Positions 7,777-16,172 of a DNA stretch of 17,801 bases are shown one piece after another. The DNA is from CAZADS01 sp964483985 (GTDB lineage Bacteria; Pseudomonadota; Alphaproteobacteria; Thalassobaculales; Thalassobaculaceae), in assembly GCA_964483985.1 (NCBI GenBank), contig CAZADS010000067.1:1-17801 (forward strand). Reading direction: 5' to 3'. The notes below the pieces were generated by a model, which was not told the origin of the DNA, made no database searches, and saw nothing but the letters and a program-made list of their open reading frames with translations. Made by a program: the position numbers and the translations under genes. The stretch's first letter is position 1, and each line of letters opens with the position of its first letter.

Positions 7777-8868
7777 ATGATAGGTCAAAGAGTGTATCCC
7801 AGAATGCATCGACCAAAAGGAAGGGTGCGTATTAACTCTTTAAGCCTTGTTGTCATAGGGATTACGCTTACTGTTAGTGCTTGTTCATACCTCCCGGAAT
7901 ATGCCAATCCTAAAGATTGGTTTGGTTCGGCTACTGACTTAGTTAGCGGCTGGTGGACTGATGATAAGGAAAAGGAAGATAATTTTCCGAACCTGGCATC
8001 TGTACCGAGAAAACCCGAGTTGAAATCGACGGTTGTAGAACTAAAAAATATTAAAGATAAATTGATTTCTGACCGGGAAAATGCACGATATTCAACTGGT
8101 AAAATGGATAACCGGCGTTCAAAACTTTGGCCAAATTCTCCCCCACCTATTTCTCTGAAGGCTACCAGTGCTAGGATTCCTAAGTCAGATAGCAGTTTAT
8201 CAAAAACTAGTTATAAAAAATCTAATCACATTGCTAGTTTGACTAATCCTAGAAAAACCCTACAAAAAGATAACCGCTCTGGATCAAATTTGGAAAGTGT
8301 TAAAACACCCAGTAAAGTAACTGTTAATCAAATAATCCCTTCTGTTAAAAATACAATAAACAAATCTGCTTCGAACCAAACCCATTCTCCCCGATCTGTA
8401 TCTGTTAATAGAAAAAACTCAGAACTTAAATTTTCAATCAAAAATGATCAGGAGATATCGTTGAGTTCATCTGACGCTAAATTAAAGTTTAATATTACTA
8501 AGTCGGTAAATTATATCGCTGACGGGATAGTTAATTTTGGTCATGGTTCGGCGCATTTGTCTTCATCAGCATTGAAAGAAATTTCTCGTTTAGCTAAGTC
8601 CGCCGTACAGGAAGATATAATCATTCGCATAGTGGGTCACGCGTCAATGCGCACCAGGGAGATGGATCCTTTAAAACATACCATTGCTAATTTTAATATA
8701 TCTCTTAAACGTGCTAATTCAGTTGCAGAAGCCTTTATAGCAGCTGGTTTGCCAGCGGAGCGTTTGATGGTTGATGCAGTCGGTGACAGTCAACCTTTGT
8801 TTTCAGAGGCCATGCCGTCGGGGGAAAAAGCAAATCGGCGGACGGAAATATTTTTAGAGCGATCTTAA
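7777..8868 (+). CDS. OmpA-family outer membrane lipoprotein
   Basis: A 363-residue probable lipoprotein that ties the outer membrane to peptidoglycan. A basic N-terminus (KGRVRIN) precedes a hydrophobic stretch and a lipobox ending at Cys36 (LTVSAC). Residues about 90-245 form a low-complexity Ser/Lys/Asn-rich linker suited to spanning the periplasm. The C-terminal 115 residues are an OmpA-like domain: VNFGHGSAHLS, IIRIVGHAS, then NFNISLKRANSVAEAF, which corresponds to the peptidoglycan-binding N-x2-L-S-x2-R-A-x2-V motif, and a final ANRRTEIFL. The RTREMDPLKH insertion after GHAS is typical of an alphaproteobacterial subfamily. ATG 7777 has GAGG at 7765-7768, spacing 8. A second ATG at 7804 would still leave a signal peptide. 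hom follows 87 bp downstream in the same direction. Confidence 0.88.
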   Translation: MIGQRVYPRMHRPKGRVRINSLSLVVIGITLTVSACSYLPEYANPKDWFGSATDLVSGWWTDDKEKEDNFPNLASVPRKPELKSTVVELKNIKDKLISDRENARYSTGKMDNRRSKLWPNSPPPISLKATSARIPKSDSSLSKTSYKKSNHIASLTNPRKTLQKDNRSGSNLESVKTPSKVTVNQIIPSVKNTINKSASNQTHSPRSVSVNRKNSELKFSIKNDQEISLSSSDAKLKFNITKSVNYIADGIVNFGHGSAHLSSSALKEISRLAKSAVQEDIIIRIVGHASMRTREMDPLKHTIANFNISLKRANSVAEAFIAAGLPAERLMVDAVGDSQPLFSEAMPSGEKANRRTEIFLERS

Positions 8869-8905
8869 AATAAAAATGTATGGTTTAAGAATTTTTATTT
8901 TAGGG
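8863..8905 (+). terminator. Long A/T hairpin at the end of the OmpA-like gene
   Basis: TAAAATAAAAAT (8866-8877) and ATTTTTATTTTA (8891-8902) form a perfect 12-bp inverted repeat with a 13-nt loop, extendable by T-G, C-G and T-G pairs to 8863/8905. The left arm includes the stop codon. The stem is almost purely A/T and no separate U-run follows, so it would be a weak terminator or a transcript-end stabiliser between the lipoprotein gene and hom, read in either direction. Confidence 0.4.
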
Positions 8906-8955
8906 ATTCTTAAATGGCCATTTTATAAAAAAGAAATTAGAATGGAAGAACGGCG

Positions 8956-10248
8956 ATGTCCGAATTGATAAGAATTGGGATAGCGGGATTAGGAACAGTA
9001 GGCGCAGAAACCTATAAACTGCTTCAAAACAATCCGGCCGGTTTAACGACTCTTGGTGAAAAAAAGATCAAGGTAGTGGCCGTCTCGGCGAGCAATCGCT
9101 CTTTGGAGAGAGGATTGGATCTTTCTCAAGTTGAATGGTGTGAGGATGTGCAAGAGATTGCTCGACGTCCTGACATAGATGTTGTGATTGAATTAATTGG
9201 TGGAGCAACTGGGCCCGCTAAAATTTTGGTCGAAACTGCCTTGAGAAATAAAAAGGCAGTTGTGACTGCTAACAAAGCCTTGGTGGCCCATCATGGTTTA
9301 AAACTTGCTAAATTGGCTGAACGGTTCGATACAACGTTAGCGTTTGAAGCCGCCGTGGCTGGAGGCATTCCAATTATCAAAACCATGAGGGAAGGTCTGC
9401 GAGCAAATAACATTAACCGAATTTATGGAATTCTTAATGGAACGTGTAATTATATCTTGACTGTTATGAGGGAAACGGGAAGGCCTTTTGATGAAGTTCT
9501 GAGGGAGGCACAAACTTTGGGTTATGCGGAAAGTGATCCGTCCTTCGATATAGATGGGATAGACGCGGCTCATAAATTAGCAATCCTCACATCATTAGCA
9601 TTTGGCACCGAGATCGACTTTGATGCTGTTCATGTAGAGGGAATAAGACACGTGTCGCCGGTGGATTTAGAATTCGCTGAAGAACTTGGATTTCGTATAA
9701 AGTTACTTGGAATTGCAGAAAGAATTTCTACAGGAATTCAACAACGTGTCCGTCCCTGCATGGTTCCTATTAATTCTTTAATCTCAAATGTGGAAGGTGT
9801 TTTCAACGGAGTCGGTGTTGAAGGAAGTTCGGTAGGAGAGGCACTTTTATACGGTAGAGGCGCAGGCGGTGGTCCCACAGCTTCAGCTGTGATTGCTGAC
9901 CTTTTAGATATTGTCTCTGACCGCTCCGCTCCAGTTTTTGGTATAAATTGTGGCGATCTTGAGCCATTAAAATCAGCTAAAATTGAGTCATTAACTGGGT
10001 CTTACTATTTAAGATTGAAAGTGTTTGATAGGCCAGGAGTATTGGCTGATTTGACCGCTGTTTTTCGAGACGAAAAAGTGTCAGTTGAGGCTTTATTACA
10101 ACGTGGAAGAGAGCCTGAAGAATCGGTGCCTGTTGTGCTTACCACTCATGAGACGGAAGAGGCAGCAATTCGACGTTCAGTCATTAAGATTGGAAAATTG
10201 GATTCCGTTGTTGAACCCCCAAGAATAATTAGGATTGAAGGATTTTAA
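8956..10248 (+). CDS. hom: Homoserine dehydrogenase
   Basis: Reduces aspartate-4-semialdehyde to homoserine with NAD(P)H, the branch point to threonine and methionine. The 430 residues match the monofunctional enzyme with a C-terminal regulatory ACT domain. Present are the dinucleotide fold GIAGLGTVG (8-16), TANKALVAHHG with Lys107, the family signature around residues 131-165 ending in GILNGTCNYIL, Glu192 in GYAESDP, and the catalytic Asp203/Lys207 pair in DGIDAAHKLAIL. The ACT domain covers about 350-425 (LRLKVFDRPGVLADLTAVF), where threonine feedback would act. GGAAGA at 8944-8949 precedes ATG 8956. It leads hom-glpX-recJ, an order common in alphaproteobacteria. Confidence 0.97.
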   Translation: MSELIRIGIAGLGTVGAETYKLLQNNPAGLTTLGEKKIKVVAVSASNRSLERGLDLSQVEWCEDVQEIARRPDIDVVIELIGGATGPAKILVETALRNKKAVVTANKALVAHHGLKLAKLAERFDTTLAFEAAVAGGIPIIKTMREGLRANNINRIYGILNGTCNYILTVMRETGRPFDEVLREAQTLGYAESDPSFDIDGIDAAHKLAILTSLAFGTEIDFDAVHVEGIRHVSPVDLEFAEELGFRIKLLGIAERISTGIQQRVRPCMVPINSLISNVEGVFNGVGVEGSSVGEALLYGRGAGGGPTASAVIADLLDIVSDRSAPVFGINCGDLEPLKSAKIESLTGSYYLRLKVFDRPGVLADLTAVFRDEKVSVEALLQRGREPEESVPVVLTTHETEEAAIRRSVIKIGKLDSVVEPPRIIRIEGF

Positions 10249-10305
10249 AAACGTGGTTTGTGTGGTTATTATTGTGAAAAATTTTACGAAAATGGGGCAA
10301 ATCTA

Positions 10306-11307
10306 ATGCACGACCGGGATTTAGACGAATCTTTTACGCTTGATCGTAATCTTGCTTTAGAGGCTGTTCGTGTTACAGAAACAGCGGCACTTGCAGCATC
10401 AAAACTCATGGGGCGCGGAGATGAAAAAGCAGCTGACCAAGCAGCTGTCGACGCAATGAGACGAGCTCTTAATTCACTTGAAATAGATGGTACCGTAGTA
10501 ATCGGCGAGGGCGAGCGGGACGAAGCCCCCATGCTTTTCATAGGCGAGAAAGTGGGACGAGGGGGACCTAAAATTGATATTGCGTTAGATCCACTTGAAG
10601 GAACGACTATAACTGCCAAAGGAGGACAAAATGCGCTCGCTGTCATTGCGATGGCTTCTCACAACGGGTTTTTGAATGCACCTGATGTGTATATGGATAA
10701 GATAGCCGTCGGCGGTGGTCTGTCCCCAAGTGTTGTTGACTTGGATAAGACTGTTGAAGAAAATTTAAATTGTTTAGCAAAAGCAAAAAATACAACTTTA
10801 GCCAATTTGGTGGTGTGTATCCTTGATCGTCCTCGGCATTCGGATTTAATTGCTAAAGTGAGGGATGCTGGCGCTCGAATAATGCTGATTTCTGATGGGG
10901 ATGTTTCCGGAGTGATTGCTACAGCCCAACCGCTGAGTGGTGTAGATATATATATGGGTTCAGGAGGGGCTCCAGAGGGTGTTTTGGCGGCGGCAGCTTT
11001 ACGTTGTATCGGTGGCCAGATGCAAGGTCGTTTATTATTCCGGAATGAAGATGAAGTAGCTCGCGCCCGGCGATGGGGAATAGATGATTTGGATCGTAAA
11101 TATAATTTACTAGATCTGGCTAAAGGGGATGTTATGTTTGCGGCCACAGGAGTGACTAATGGAACTATGCTGAAGGGCGTCAGGCGATTTCCAGGAGGTG
11201 CAGATACGCATTCCATTGTTATGCGATCAAAAACCGGGACAGTTAGGACCGTTGAGGCACACCATGATTGGGTAAGAAAGCCAATCGCATTAGAACTCAA
11301 GGAATAA
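10306..11307 (+). CDS. glpX: Fructose-1,6-bisphosphatase class II
   Basis: Hydrolyses fructose-1,6-bisphosphate to fructose-6-phosphate for gluconeogenesis; a soluble, divalent-metal-dependent enzyme. The 333 residues agree with GlpX (336 in E. coli). Recognisable segments are AADQAAVDAMRRAL, VIGEGERDEAPML (Glu68 among the expected metal ligands), the Li-sensitive phosphatase motif DPLEGT (95-100) with Asp95 and Glu98, and YMGSGGAPEGVLAAAAL for phosphate and sugar binding. The frame is open from a TTG at 10258, but ATG 10306 has GGGG at 10294-10297 (spacing 8) and starts the conserved region. It lies 57 bp after hom and 7 bp before recJ, so the three are probably one transcript. No class I bisphosphatase is present in the window. 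Confidence 0.96.
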   Translation: MHDRDLDESFTLDRNLALEAVRVTETAALAASKLMGRGDEKAADQAAVDAMRRALNSLEIDGTVVIGEGERDEAPMLFIGEKVGRGGPKIDIALDPLEGTTITAKGGQNALAVIAMASHNGFLNAPDVYMDKIAVGGGLSPSVVDLDKTVEENLNCLAKAKNTTLANLVVCILDRPRHSDLIAKVRDAGARIMLISDGDVSGVIATAQPLSGVDIYMGSGGAPEGVLAAAALRCIGGQMQGRLLFRNEDEVARARRWGIDDLDRKYNLLDLAKGDVMFAATGVTNGTMLKGVRRFPGGADTHSIVMRSKTGTVRTVEAHHDWVRKPIALELKE

Positions 11308-11314
11308 CTTAGAA

Positions 11315-13093
11315 ATGTCGGGCTTGCTTGGCGTCGATTGTTCTGCGACAGGTAAAATATGGCGTATGAGAGGAGCAGATTACCCTGATTATGAACGGTC
11401 TGCGTTAACCATTGCCCAAAGGCATGACGTTTCTGATTTCATTGCTAGAGTAATCGCGGGTCGTGGAATCAATATAAATGACGTGGAAAGTTTTCTGAAC
11501 CCCACTTTAAGGGAAATGCTTCCCGACCCATTGGTTCTAAACGGTATGGAAGAGGCCGTTGAACGGTTAGCACTAGCAGTTTATCGTAAGGAAATAATCG
11601 GTTTATTAGCCGATTATGACGTCGATGGAGCTACATCTGCAGCGCTTTTCATAAGGTATTTCTCCTCTATTGAACGAAATACCGTTTTTCATGTTCCAGA
11701 CCGTCTAAAAGAGGGATATGGGCCTAATTTACTAGCGATAAAGAAATTAAAAGCCAAGGGCGCACGAATTGTTATTACATTAGACTGTGGAATTGTCGCT
11801 TTTGATACACTTTCTCAAAGTAAAAAAATTGGGATGGATGTGTTGGTAGTAGATCACCATATGGCTGAACCAACGTTGCCAAAAGCGGTTGCAGTTGTTA
11901 ATCCTAATCGTTTGGATGAAAACAGCGATTTAGGCCATTTAGCCGCTGTGGGAGTATCATTCTTACTTGTCGTTGGTTTAAATCGGCGATTACGGGAAAT
12001 GGGTTTTTTCGTTGACCGAGTAGAACCAAAATTGACGACCTGGTTAGATCTAGTTGCGTTAGGAACTGTTTGCGACGTAGTGGCACTTAAGGGACTAAAC
12101 CGAGCCTTTGTGGCCCAAGGTCTTCGAGTGTTATGTCAAAGGCGAAATCAAGGTTTGAAAGCACTTTCTTCTATTGCGAGGATAAATGGGCGGGTGGATT
12201 CATATCATTTAGGTTTTATTTTAGGCCCCCGAGTAAACGCTGCCGGTCGTGTTGGTGAATCGGGTCTAGGAACGCGTTTATTATCAACAATTGATGAAAG
12301 TGAAGCCATTAAAATAGCCACGGTTTTGGATCAGTTTAATAAAGATCGAAGGGGAATTGAAGAAGATATTCAAAGTGCGGCAACTCGAACCGCCGAGAAA
12401 TATCAACATAAAGATGATCCGGTTTTTGTTATTGGGGGAGAGGCCTGGCATGCAGGCGTCATTGGGATTGTAGCCAGCCGATTGCGGGAATTATACGATC
12501 GTCCGGTCTGTGTTATTGGTTTCGATGGAGAGCTCGGAAAAGGTTCTGGGCGGTCTGTCCAGGGATTTGATTTAGGATCGGCTGTAATAGCAGCGTACCA
12601 ATTGGGATTATTAGAAGGTGGAGGCGGTCACCGCATGGCGGCCGGTTTTACAATACGACGGCAGGAATTGGATAATTTCAGATCGTTTTTAATAGATCGT
12701 TTTATTGGGGAAAAAGGATTGGTGACCTCCAACCCAGTATTGAAACTGGACGGTATTTTGGCTCCTGGTGGGGTAAAACAACAAGTTATAGATGATATTG
12801 CGCTATTAGGGCCTTTTGGCGCTGGAAACCCCGTTCCTAAATTTGCTGTGACGTCAGCTAGAATTACAAGGACGGATTGGGTTGGAGAAAAACATCTGCG
12901 ATGTTCTTTTAAAGGGTTCGACGGGGGAAATCTCCAAGGCATAGCTTTCCGCGCAATGAATACACGGTTAGGAGATGCTCTTTTAACGCATACAGGCCGG
13001 CAATTGCATGTAGCAGGGCAGCTTCAGAGTAATGAATGGAATGGGCGGAAAAATATTCAGATTATTATTGAAGATATTGCTGTACAAGATTGA
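11315..13093 (+). CDS. recJ: Single-stranded-DNA-specific exonuclease RecJ
   Basis: 5'-to-3' exonuclease on single-stranded DNA, acting in RecF-pathway recombination and mismatch/base-excision repair. The 592 residues match the family. DHH-domain motifs carrying the metal ligands are intact: DYDVDGATS (100-108), TLDCG (Asp157), VDHH (180-182) and VALGTVCDVVAL (Asp254). The DHHA1 domain shows WHAGVIGIVASRL (378-390), GSGRSVQGFDL and GGGGHRMAAG (435-444). The C-terminal part (LLGPFGAGNPVPKFA onward) is the OB-fold domain that binds DNA. The start at ATG 11315 is supported by the match of the first residues to alphaproteobacterial RecJ; AAGGA overlapping the glpX stop codon is its likely ribosome binding site, at rather long spacing (11 nt). 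Confidence 0.97.
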   Translation: MSGLLGVDCSATGKIWRMRGADYPDYERSALTIAQRHDVSDFIARVIAGRGININDVESFLNPTLREMLPDPLVLNGMEEAVERLALAVYRKEIIGLLADYDVDGATSAALFIRYFSSIERNTVFHVPDRLKEGYGPNLLAIKKLKAKGARIVITLDCGIVAFDTLSQSKKIGMDVLVVDHHMAEPTLPKAVAVVNPNRLDENSDLGHLAAVGVSFLLVVGLNRRLREMGFFVDRVEPKLTTWLDLVALGTVCDVVALKGLNRAFVAQGLRVLCQRRNQGLKALSSIARINGRVDSYHLGFILGPRVNAAGRVGESGLGTRLLSTIDESEAIKIATVLDQFNKDRRGIEEDIQSAATRTAEKYQHKDDPVFVIGGEAWHAGVIGIVASRLRELYDRPVCVIGFDGELGKGSGRSVQGFDLGSAVIAAYQLGLLEGGGGHRMAAGFTIRRQELDNFRSFLIDRFIGEKGLVTSNPVLKLDGILAPGGVKQQVIDDIALLGPFGAGNPVPKFAVTSARITRTDWVGEKHLRCSFKGFDGGNLQGIAFRAMNTRLGDALLTHTGRQLHVAGQLQSNEWNGRKNIQIIIEDIAVQD

Positions 13094-13161
13094 TTGGTCC
13101 AAAATTTTATTGTGTCGTTAATATATTTGAATTTATTTTTGATAGTCCCTTTGTGTTAGTC

Positions 13162-13190
13162 TTGATTTCCTAATCATGGTCGAGTAAACA
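13162..13190 (+). promoter_or_regulatory. Candidate tRNA-Glu promoter
   Basis: TTGATT (13162-13167) and TAAACA (13185-13190) are 17 bp apart, with the -10 ending 24 bp before the mature tRNA 5' end. The -10 is a poor match, so this is only a positional candidate. Confidence 0.3.
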
Positions 13191-13214
13191 ATCTTGCCTA
13201 TTTAGAAGGCATGC

Positions 13215-13290
13215 GACCCCTTCGTCTAGAGGCCTAGGACACTGGCCTTTCACGCCGGCAACACGGGTTCGAATCCCGTAGGGGTCGCCA
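13215..13290 (+). tRNA. tRNA-Glu (UUC anticodon)
   Basis: A 76-nt tRNA that folds as a full cloverleaf. Acceptor GACCCCT pairs with AGGGGTC, the discriminator is G, and CCA is encoded in the DNA (13288-13290). The anticodon stem CTGGC/GCCGG encloses loop CTTTCAC with anticodon TTC at 13249-13251. The T arm is CGGG-TTCGAAT-CCCG. The sequence is close to E. coli tRNA-Glu. It stands alone between recJ and an accessory region. No copy of its 3' end was noticed elsewhere in the window, so there is no sign that it served as an attachment site here. Confidence 0.98.
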
Positions 13291-13446
13291 TTTCTTTTGT
13301 TTGGCTCCTGTTTTGGGTTAAAATCGGGGACTAAAACGTTTTCCTGTACCATTGTTTTCACATTTTTAACAATTTGTAATACGGTGATTTTCATTGGATC
13401 TATGTTTAGGGAAAACGGCTATAATACATGTTTAATCAGGAGTTTG

Positions 13447-13539
13447 ATGAAATCCCCCAGAGTTCGTGGATTAGACAGCCTGTGGAAGCAGAAATGGGAT
13501 ACGTTTTGCAGATGGTTTTTTAATAATCTAAATAGTTAA
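13447..13539 (+). CDS. Possible 30-residue protein
   Basis: A short frame encoding MKSPRVRGLDSLWKQKWDTF then CRWFFNNLNS. It is basic and rich in Trp and Phe, with no membrane span. It has one of the best Shine-Dalgarno sequences in the window: AGGAG at 13438-13442, 4 nt before the ATG. A TATAAT box at 13420-13425 lies upstream, with a loosely placed TTGGAT 20 bp before it. The frame is also open further upstream to a TTG at 13297 (80 residues, with a hydrophobic stretch), but the TATAAT box and ribosome binding site inside that longer frame favour the short form. No family is recognised. It sits between tRNA-Glu and the catabolic operon, 33 bp before the latter, and could be a small protein or a leader peptide for that operon. 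Confidence 0.4.
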   Translation: MKSPRVRGLDSLWKQKWDTFCRWFFNNLNS

Positions 13540-13572
13540 ATTTTATTTTAACAAGCTATAAGGGGTAAGCAT

Positions 13573-14097
13573 TTGATTTACATGGTTGAAATGGATTTAA
13601 TTGATCGAGCTCGACGGGTGGAATGGGACGAGTGGTACCTTTCTCATACAAAGATGCTTCTAAGTTTTAAAGGATTTAATGCGACGCAACGTTTTGAATG
13701 TATTCACGATACAAACGCCCCCTTCGTTGCTATCCATGAGGTCGAAAATCTAGAATTTTTTGACAGTCATGATTATAAGAACAGAGCAGGTCCAACAGGC
13801 ACTGGTGAATGGCAAACCAAAATGAACAACTGGAATAGGAATTTTTTTGAAGGATTACAAAACACCCCAGACATAAATCTCGGTGGGGCGCTAGTTATTG
13901 TTGAAGAACACGCGGATCCGGAGTGCGTTTCGCAATTAGACATTAATTGGTTACGGAGCACCGGATTAGATTGTAGCGTGGATAATAGAGGTTTAGCTGT
14001 TGCATCCAACATGGAGTTGGTGAGATCGCTCGCAGGAACGGTTGGACTAAGAATTTTAAAACCGCTAATTACCAGGTTAACAAAAGCTGATATTTAA
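13573..14097 (+). CDS. Small conserved-type protein, possible dimeric alpha/beta barrel
   Basis: A 174-residue protein without signal peptide or membrane span. The first part has the order seen in ferredoxin-like dimeric alpha/beta-barrel proteins (EthD/DUF4286-like): strand MIYMVEMDL, helix RRVEWDEWYLSHTKMLLSF, strand GFNATQRFECI, strand PFVAIHEV, then FFDSHDYKNRAG. A second, weaker half begins near residue 105 (GGALVIVEEH). Such proteins are often cyclases, dehalogenases or accessory proteins in catabolic operons, but no catalytic residue can be named. TTG 13573 has AGGGGT (13561-13566) at 7-nt distance; ATG 13582 is the alternative and lies 16 nt away. It is first in an operon with an SDR (24-bp gap) and an iron-type alcohol dehydrogenase, suggesting a role with the same substrate. 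The fold assignment is inference. Confidence 0.8.
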   Translation: MIYMVEMDLIDRARRVEWDEWYLSHTKMLLSFKGFNATQRFECIHDTNAPFVAIHEVENLEFFDSHDYKNRAGPTGTGEWQTKMNNWNRNFFEGLQNTPDINLGGALVIVEEHADPECVSQLDINWLRSTGLDCSVDNRGLAVASNMELVRSLAGTVGLRILKPLITRLTKADI

Positions 14098-14121
14098 ATT
14101 CCTTATTTTTTGGGGACAGAT

Positions 14122-14892
14122 ATGCGACTACTTAATAGAATTGCGGTAATTACTGGGGCTGCCGGTGGGATTGGGGAGGAAATTGCGCATGTTTTTGTAG
14201 AAAACGGTGCATCAGTGGTAGTTGCCGACCTCAATGAGGAGGGAGTAAAGAGTACTGCGGATGATCTTCAACAAAAAGGTGCGAGTGTTTTAGCAGTTAA
14301 GGTAGATGTTAGCGATGTTTCATCTGTCCAACATCTAATGTCTGCCACAATTAAGCAGTTCGGTCGGATTGATATTCTTGGAAACATAGCGGGAGTGGGC
14401 AGTTTTTCTCATTTTAATGATGTCTCACCAGAAGAATTTGATAGGGTGATGAAGATCAACGTCTATGGGAGTTTTTATTGTGCTCAGGCCGCGGCAAGAC
14501 AAATGGTAAAGCAAAAATATGGCAGGATAATTAATGTTGCGTCAATCGCCGGAGCCCGTGCAGGGGAGAACCGACCTGCATACGGCACTTCAAAGGCGGC
14601 AGTTATTGGACTTACTCAACAGGGTGCGAGAGATCTTGCTAGGGACGGTATAACAGTGAATGCAATCGCTCCTGGTCCTGTTGATACCCCTCTTACCAAA
14701 ATCATCCATACAGAGAACACAAGATCAAATTATCTAAAAGTTATTCCGGCAGGTCGATATGGTACAGTATCCGAAATGGCAGATGCGGCCCTGTTTTTAG
14801 CTGGCGAAGCAGCAGGATATGTTAATGGGCATATTTTATTTGTTGATGGTGGGTATGTCTCAGGTGGGGTTGCGGAGTCGGATACAATTTAA
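14122..14892 (+). CDS. Classical SDR family oxidoreductase
   Basis: NAD-dependent short-chain dehydrogenase/reductase of 256 residues, the classical length. It has the glycine motif TGAAGGIG (11-18), Asp36 after strand 2 (NAD preference), NIAG (88-91, for the usual NNAG), Asn113, Ser141, and Tyr154/Lys158 in YGTSK. The C-terminus carries the usual GHILFVDGGYVSGG. The frame is open from a TTG at 14110, but ATG 14122 with GGGGA at 14112-14116 is the start. It resembles FabG-like and cyclic-alcohol/hydroxysteroid-type SDRs. Being between the small protein and the iron-type dehydrogenase (25-bp gap), it is more likely catabolic than part of fatty-acid synthesis. Substrate unknown. Confidence 0.93.
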   Translation: MRLLNRIAVITGAAGGIGEEIAHVFVENGASVVVADLNEEGVKSTADDLQQKGASVLAVKVDVSDVSSVQHLMSATIKQFGRIDILGNIAGVGSFSHFNDVSPEEFDRVMKINVYGSFYCAQAAARQMVKQKYGRIINVASIAGARAGENRPAYGTSKAAVIGLTQQGARDLARDGITVNAIAPGPVDTPLTKIIHTENTRSNYLKVIPAGRYGTVSEMADAALFLAGEAAGYVNGHILFVDGGYVSGGVAESDTI

Positions 14893-14917
14893 AAGTTTGG
14901 ACTAAGATTGGAGATAA

Positions 14918-16090
14918 ATGATGAAGTCTGGACGGGTGGCGTTTGGAAATATGGATGCTGTAAGTTTCGGGAAGCCACTTTTTGAAGCTATTCGAGAGGA
15001 GATTGACCGGCTTGCCGTGGAGAGGGTTTTTCTTATGGTTAGCGGTACTCTTAACCGAACCACAGATCAAGTTTTAAGTCTTCGCCGCGCATTAGGTAAC
15101 AAAGTTGTGGCAGAATTTGATATGGTTTCACCACATACACCTCGTGGTGATGTTATCGCTGCTACCAAGATTGCTCGCGATGCCGGGTCGGATCTTATAG
15201 TAACATTTGGGGGAGGGTCCATAACCGATGCCGCTAAAGCTGTGTCTCTCTGCTTGGCAAACAATATAGTTGCTTCCGACGAATTAGATATTTTTCGTAC
15301 TGCCTATGATTCCAAGGGTGCGCCTAAATCGGCAGAGTTTAATCCACCCACTGTTCGCCAGATCACTATTCCTACCACGCTTTCGGGAGGGGAATTTAGC
15401 GCAATTTCTGGTGTTACTGATGAACGATCCCATGTAAAGGAATTATTTCGGCATCCATTAATTATACCTCAAGCGGTAATATTGGATCCGCAGCCAACTG
15501 TACATACCCCAGAATGGCTTTTCCTATCTACGGGAATACGGGCAGTAGATCACTGTGTAGAAGGAATTTGTTCAAGTGAGGCCCATCCTTATGGAGATGC
15601 CCAAGCTCTAAAAGCGCTAACTTTATTAACTGATGGTCTCGTTAAAGTTAAGAATAACCCCAATGACATCCAAGCTCGTTTAGATTGTCAGATGGGCACC
15701 TGGATGTCCATGGCTCCCTTGGCTAGTGGAGTTCCTATGGGTGCTAGTCACGGTATCGGTTATGTTTTGGGAGCAGTGTTTGATATCCCACATGGCCATA
15801 CTTCCTGTATTATGTTACCGTCTGTAATGCATTGGAACAAAGTCTGTAATTCTAAAAGACAAGAATTAGTTGCCACTGCTATGGGATCTCCTGGAAAAGA
15901 CGCTGGAGATGTGCTTGATTCTTTTATAAGCAGTCTGGGAATGCCAAGAAGTCTTTCTGATGTGAATATCGGAAAACATGAATTTGAACGAATTGCGCAA
16001 CAATCTATGAATACCCCATGGATACCAAGAAATCCGAAAAAGATAAGGGCCCCTGAGGACATTGTGGAAATTTTAATGTTAGCGGCGTGA
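14918..16090 (+). CDS. Iron-type (group III) alcohol dehydrogenase / maleylacetate reductase homologue
   Basis: A 390-residue member of the iron-containing alcohol dehydrogenase superfamily, which oxidises alcohols or reduces carbonyls (or maleylacetate) with NAD(P)H. The N-terminal NAD domain has FGGGSITDAAKAV (97-109) and IPTTLSGG (151-158). The metal region differs from FucO-type enzymes: the expected first ligand Asp is Arg208 in GIRAVDHCVE (Asp211 lies next to the conserved His212), His278 in ASHG and His292 in IPHG are kept, and the usual catalytic-site His four residues after the third ligand is Tyr282. Maleylacetate reductases also lack the Asp, so a metal-independent reductase is possible. 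ATG 14918 is followed by a second ATG at 14921, which has better spacing to GGAGA (14910-14914). It is last in a three-gene operon. Substrate unknown. Confidence 0.88.
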   Translation: MMKSGRVAFGNMDAVSFGKPLFEAIREEIDRLAVERVFLMVSGTLNRTTDQVLSLRRALGNKVVAEFDMVSPHTPRGDVIAATKIARDAGSDLIVTFGGGSITDAAKAVSLCLANNIVASDELDIFRTAYDSKGAPKSAEFNPPTVRQITIPTTLSGGEFSAISGVTDERSHVKELFRHPLIIPQAVILDPQPTVHTPEWLFLSTGIRAVDHCVEGICSSEAHPYGDAQALKALTLLTDGLVKVKNNPNDIQARLDCQMGTWMSMAPLASGVPMGASHGIGYVLGAVFDIPHGHTSCIMLPSVMHWNKVCNSKRQELVATAMGSPGKDAGDVLDSFISSLGMPRSLSDVNIGKHEFERIAQQSMNTPWIPRNPKKIRAPEDIVEILMLAA

Positions 16091-16172
16091 ACCTCTTATT
16101 TGATGTCTGTTGAGTAGAAAGATTTATACAATTTATTTTTATAAATTCAAATTTCCTAACGCTCGACACAAA

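Noticed and set aside
10659..11300. Leftward 213-codon frame opposite glpX
   Set aside because: It lies wholly inside the well-supported glpX gene, has no ribosome binding site and a Ser/Pro-rich composition typical of antisense frames.
13170..13394. Leftward 74-codon frame containing GIRTRVAGVKG
   Set aside because: It is the antisense of tRNA-Glu; this peptide is a well-known false gene created by reading through a tRNA.
13215..13572. tRNA-Glu as integration site for a genomic island
   Set aside because: No integrase gene and no duplicated tRNA 3' end seen in the window.
16130..16147. AATTTAT-TTTT-ATAAATT as a two-way terminator between the convergent genes
   Set aside because: Only a 7-bp pure A/T stem in AT-rich DNA; too weak to call, though the location would suit.
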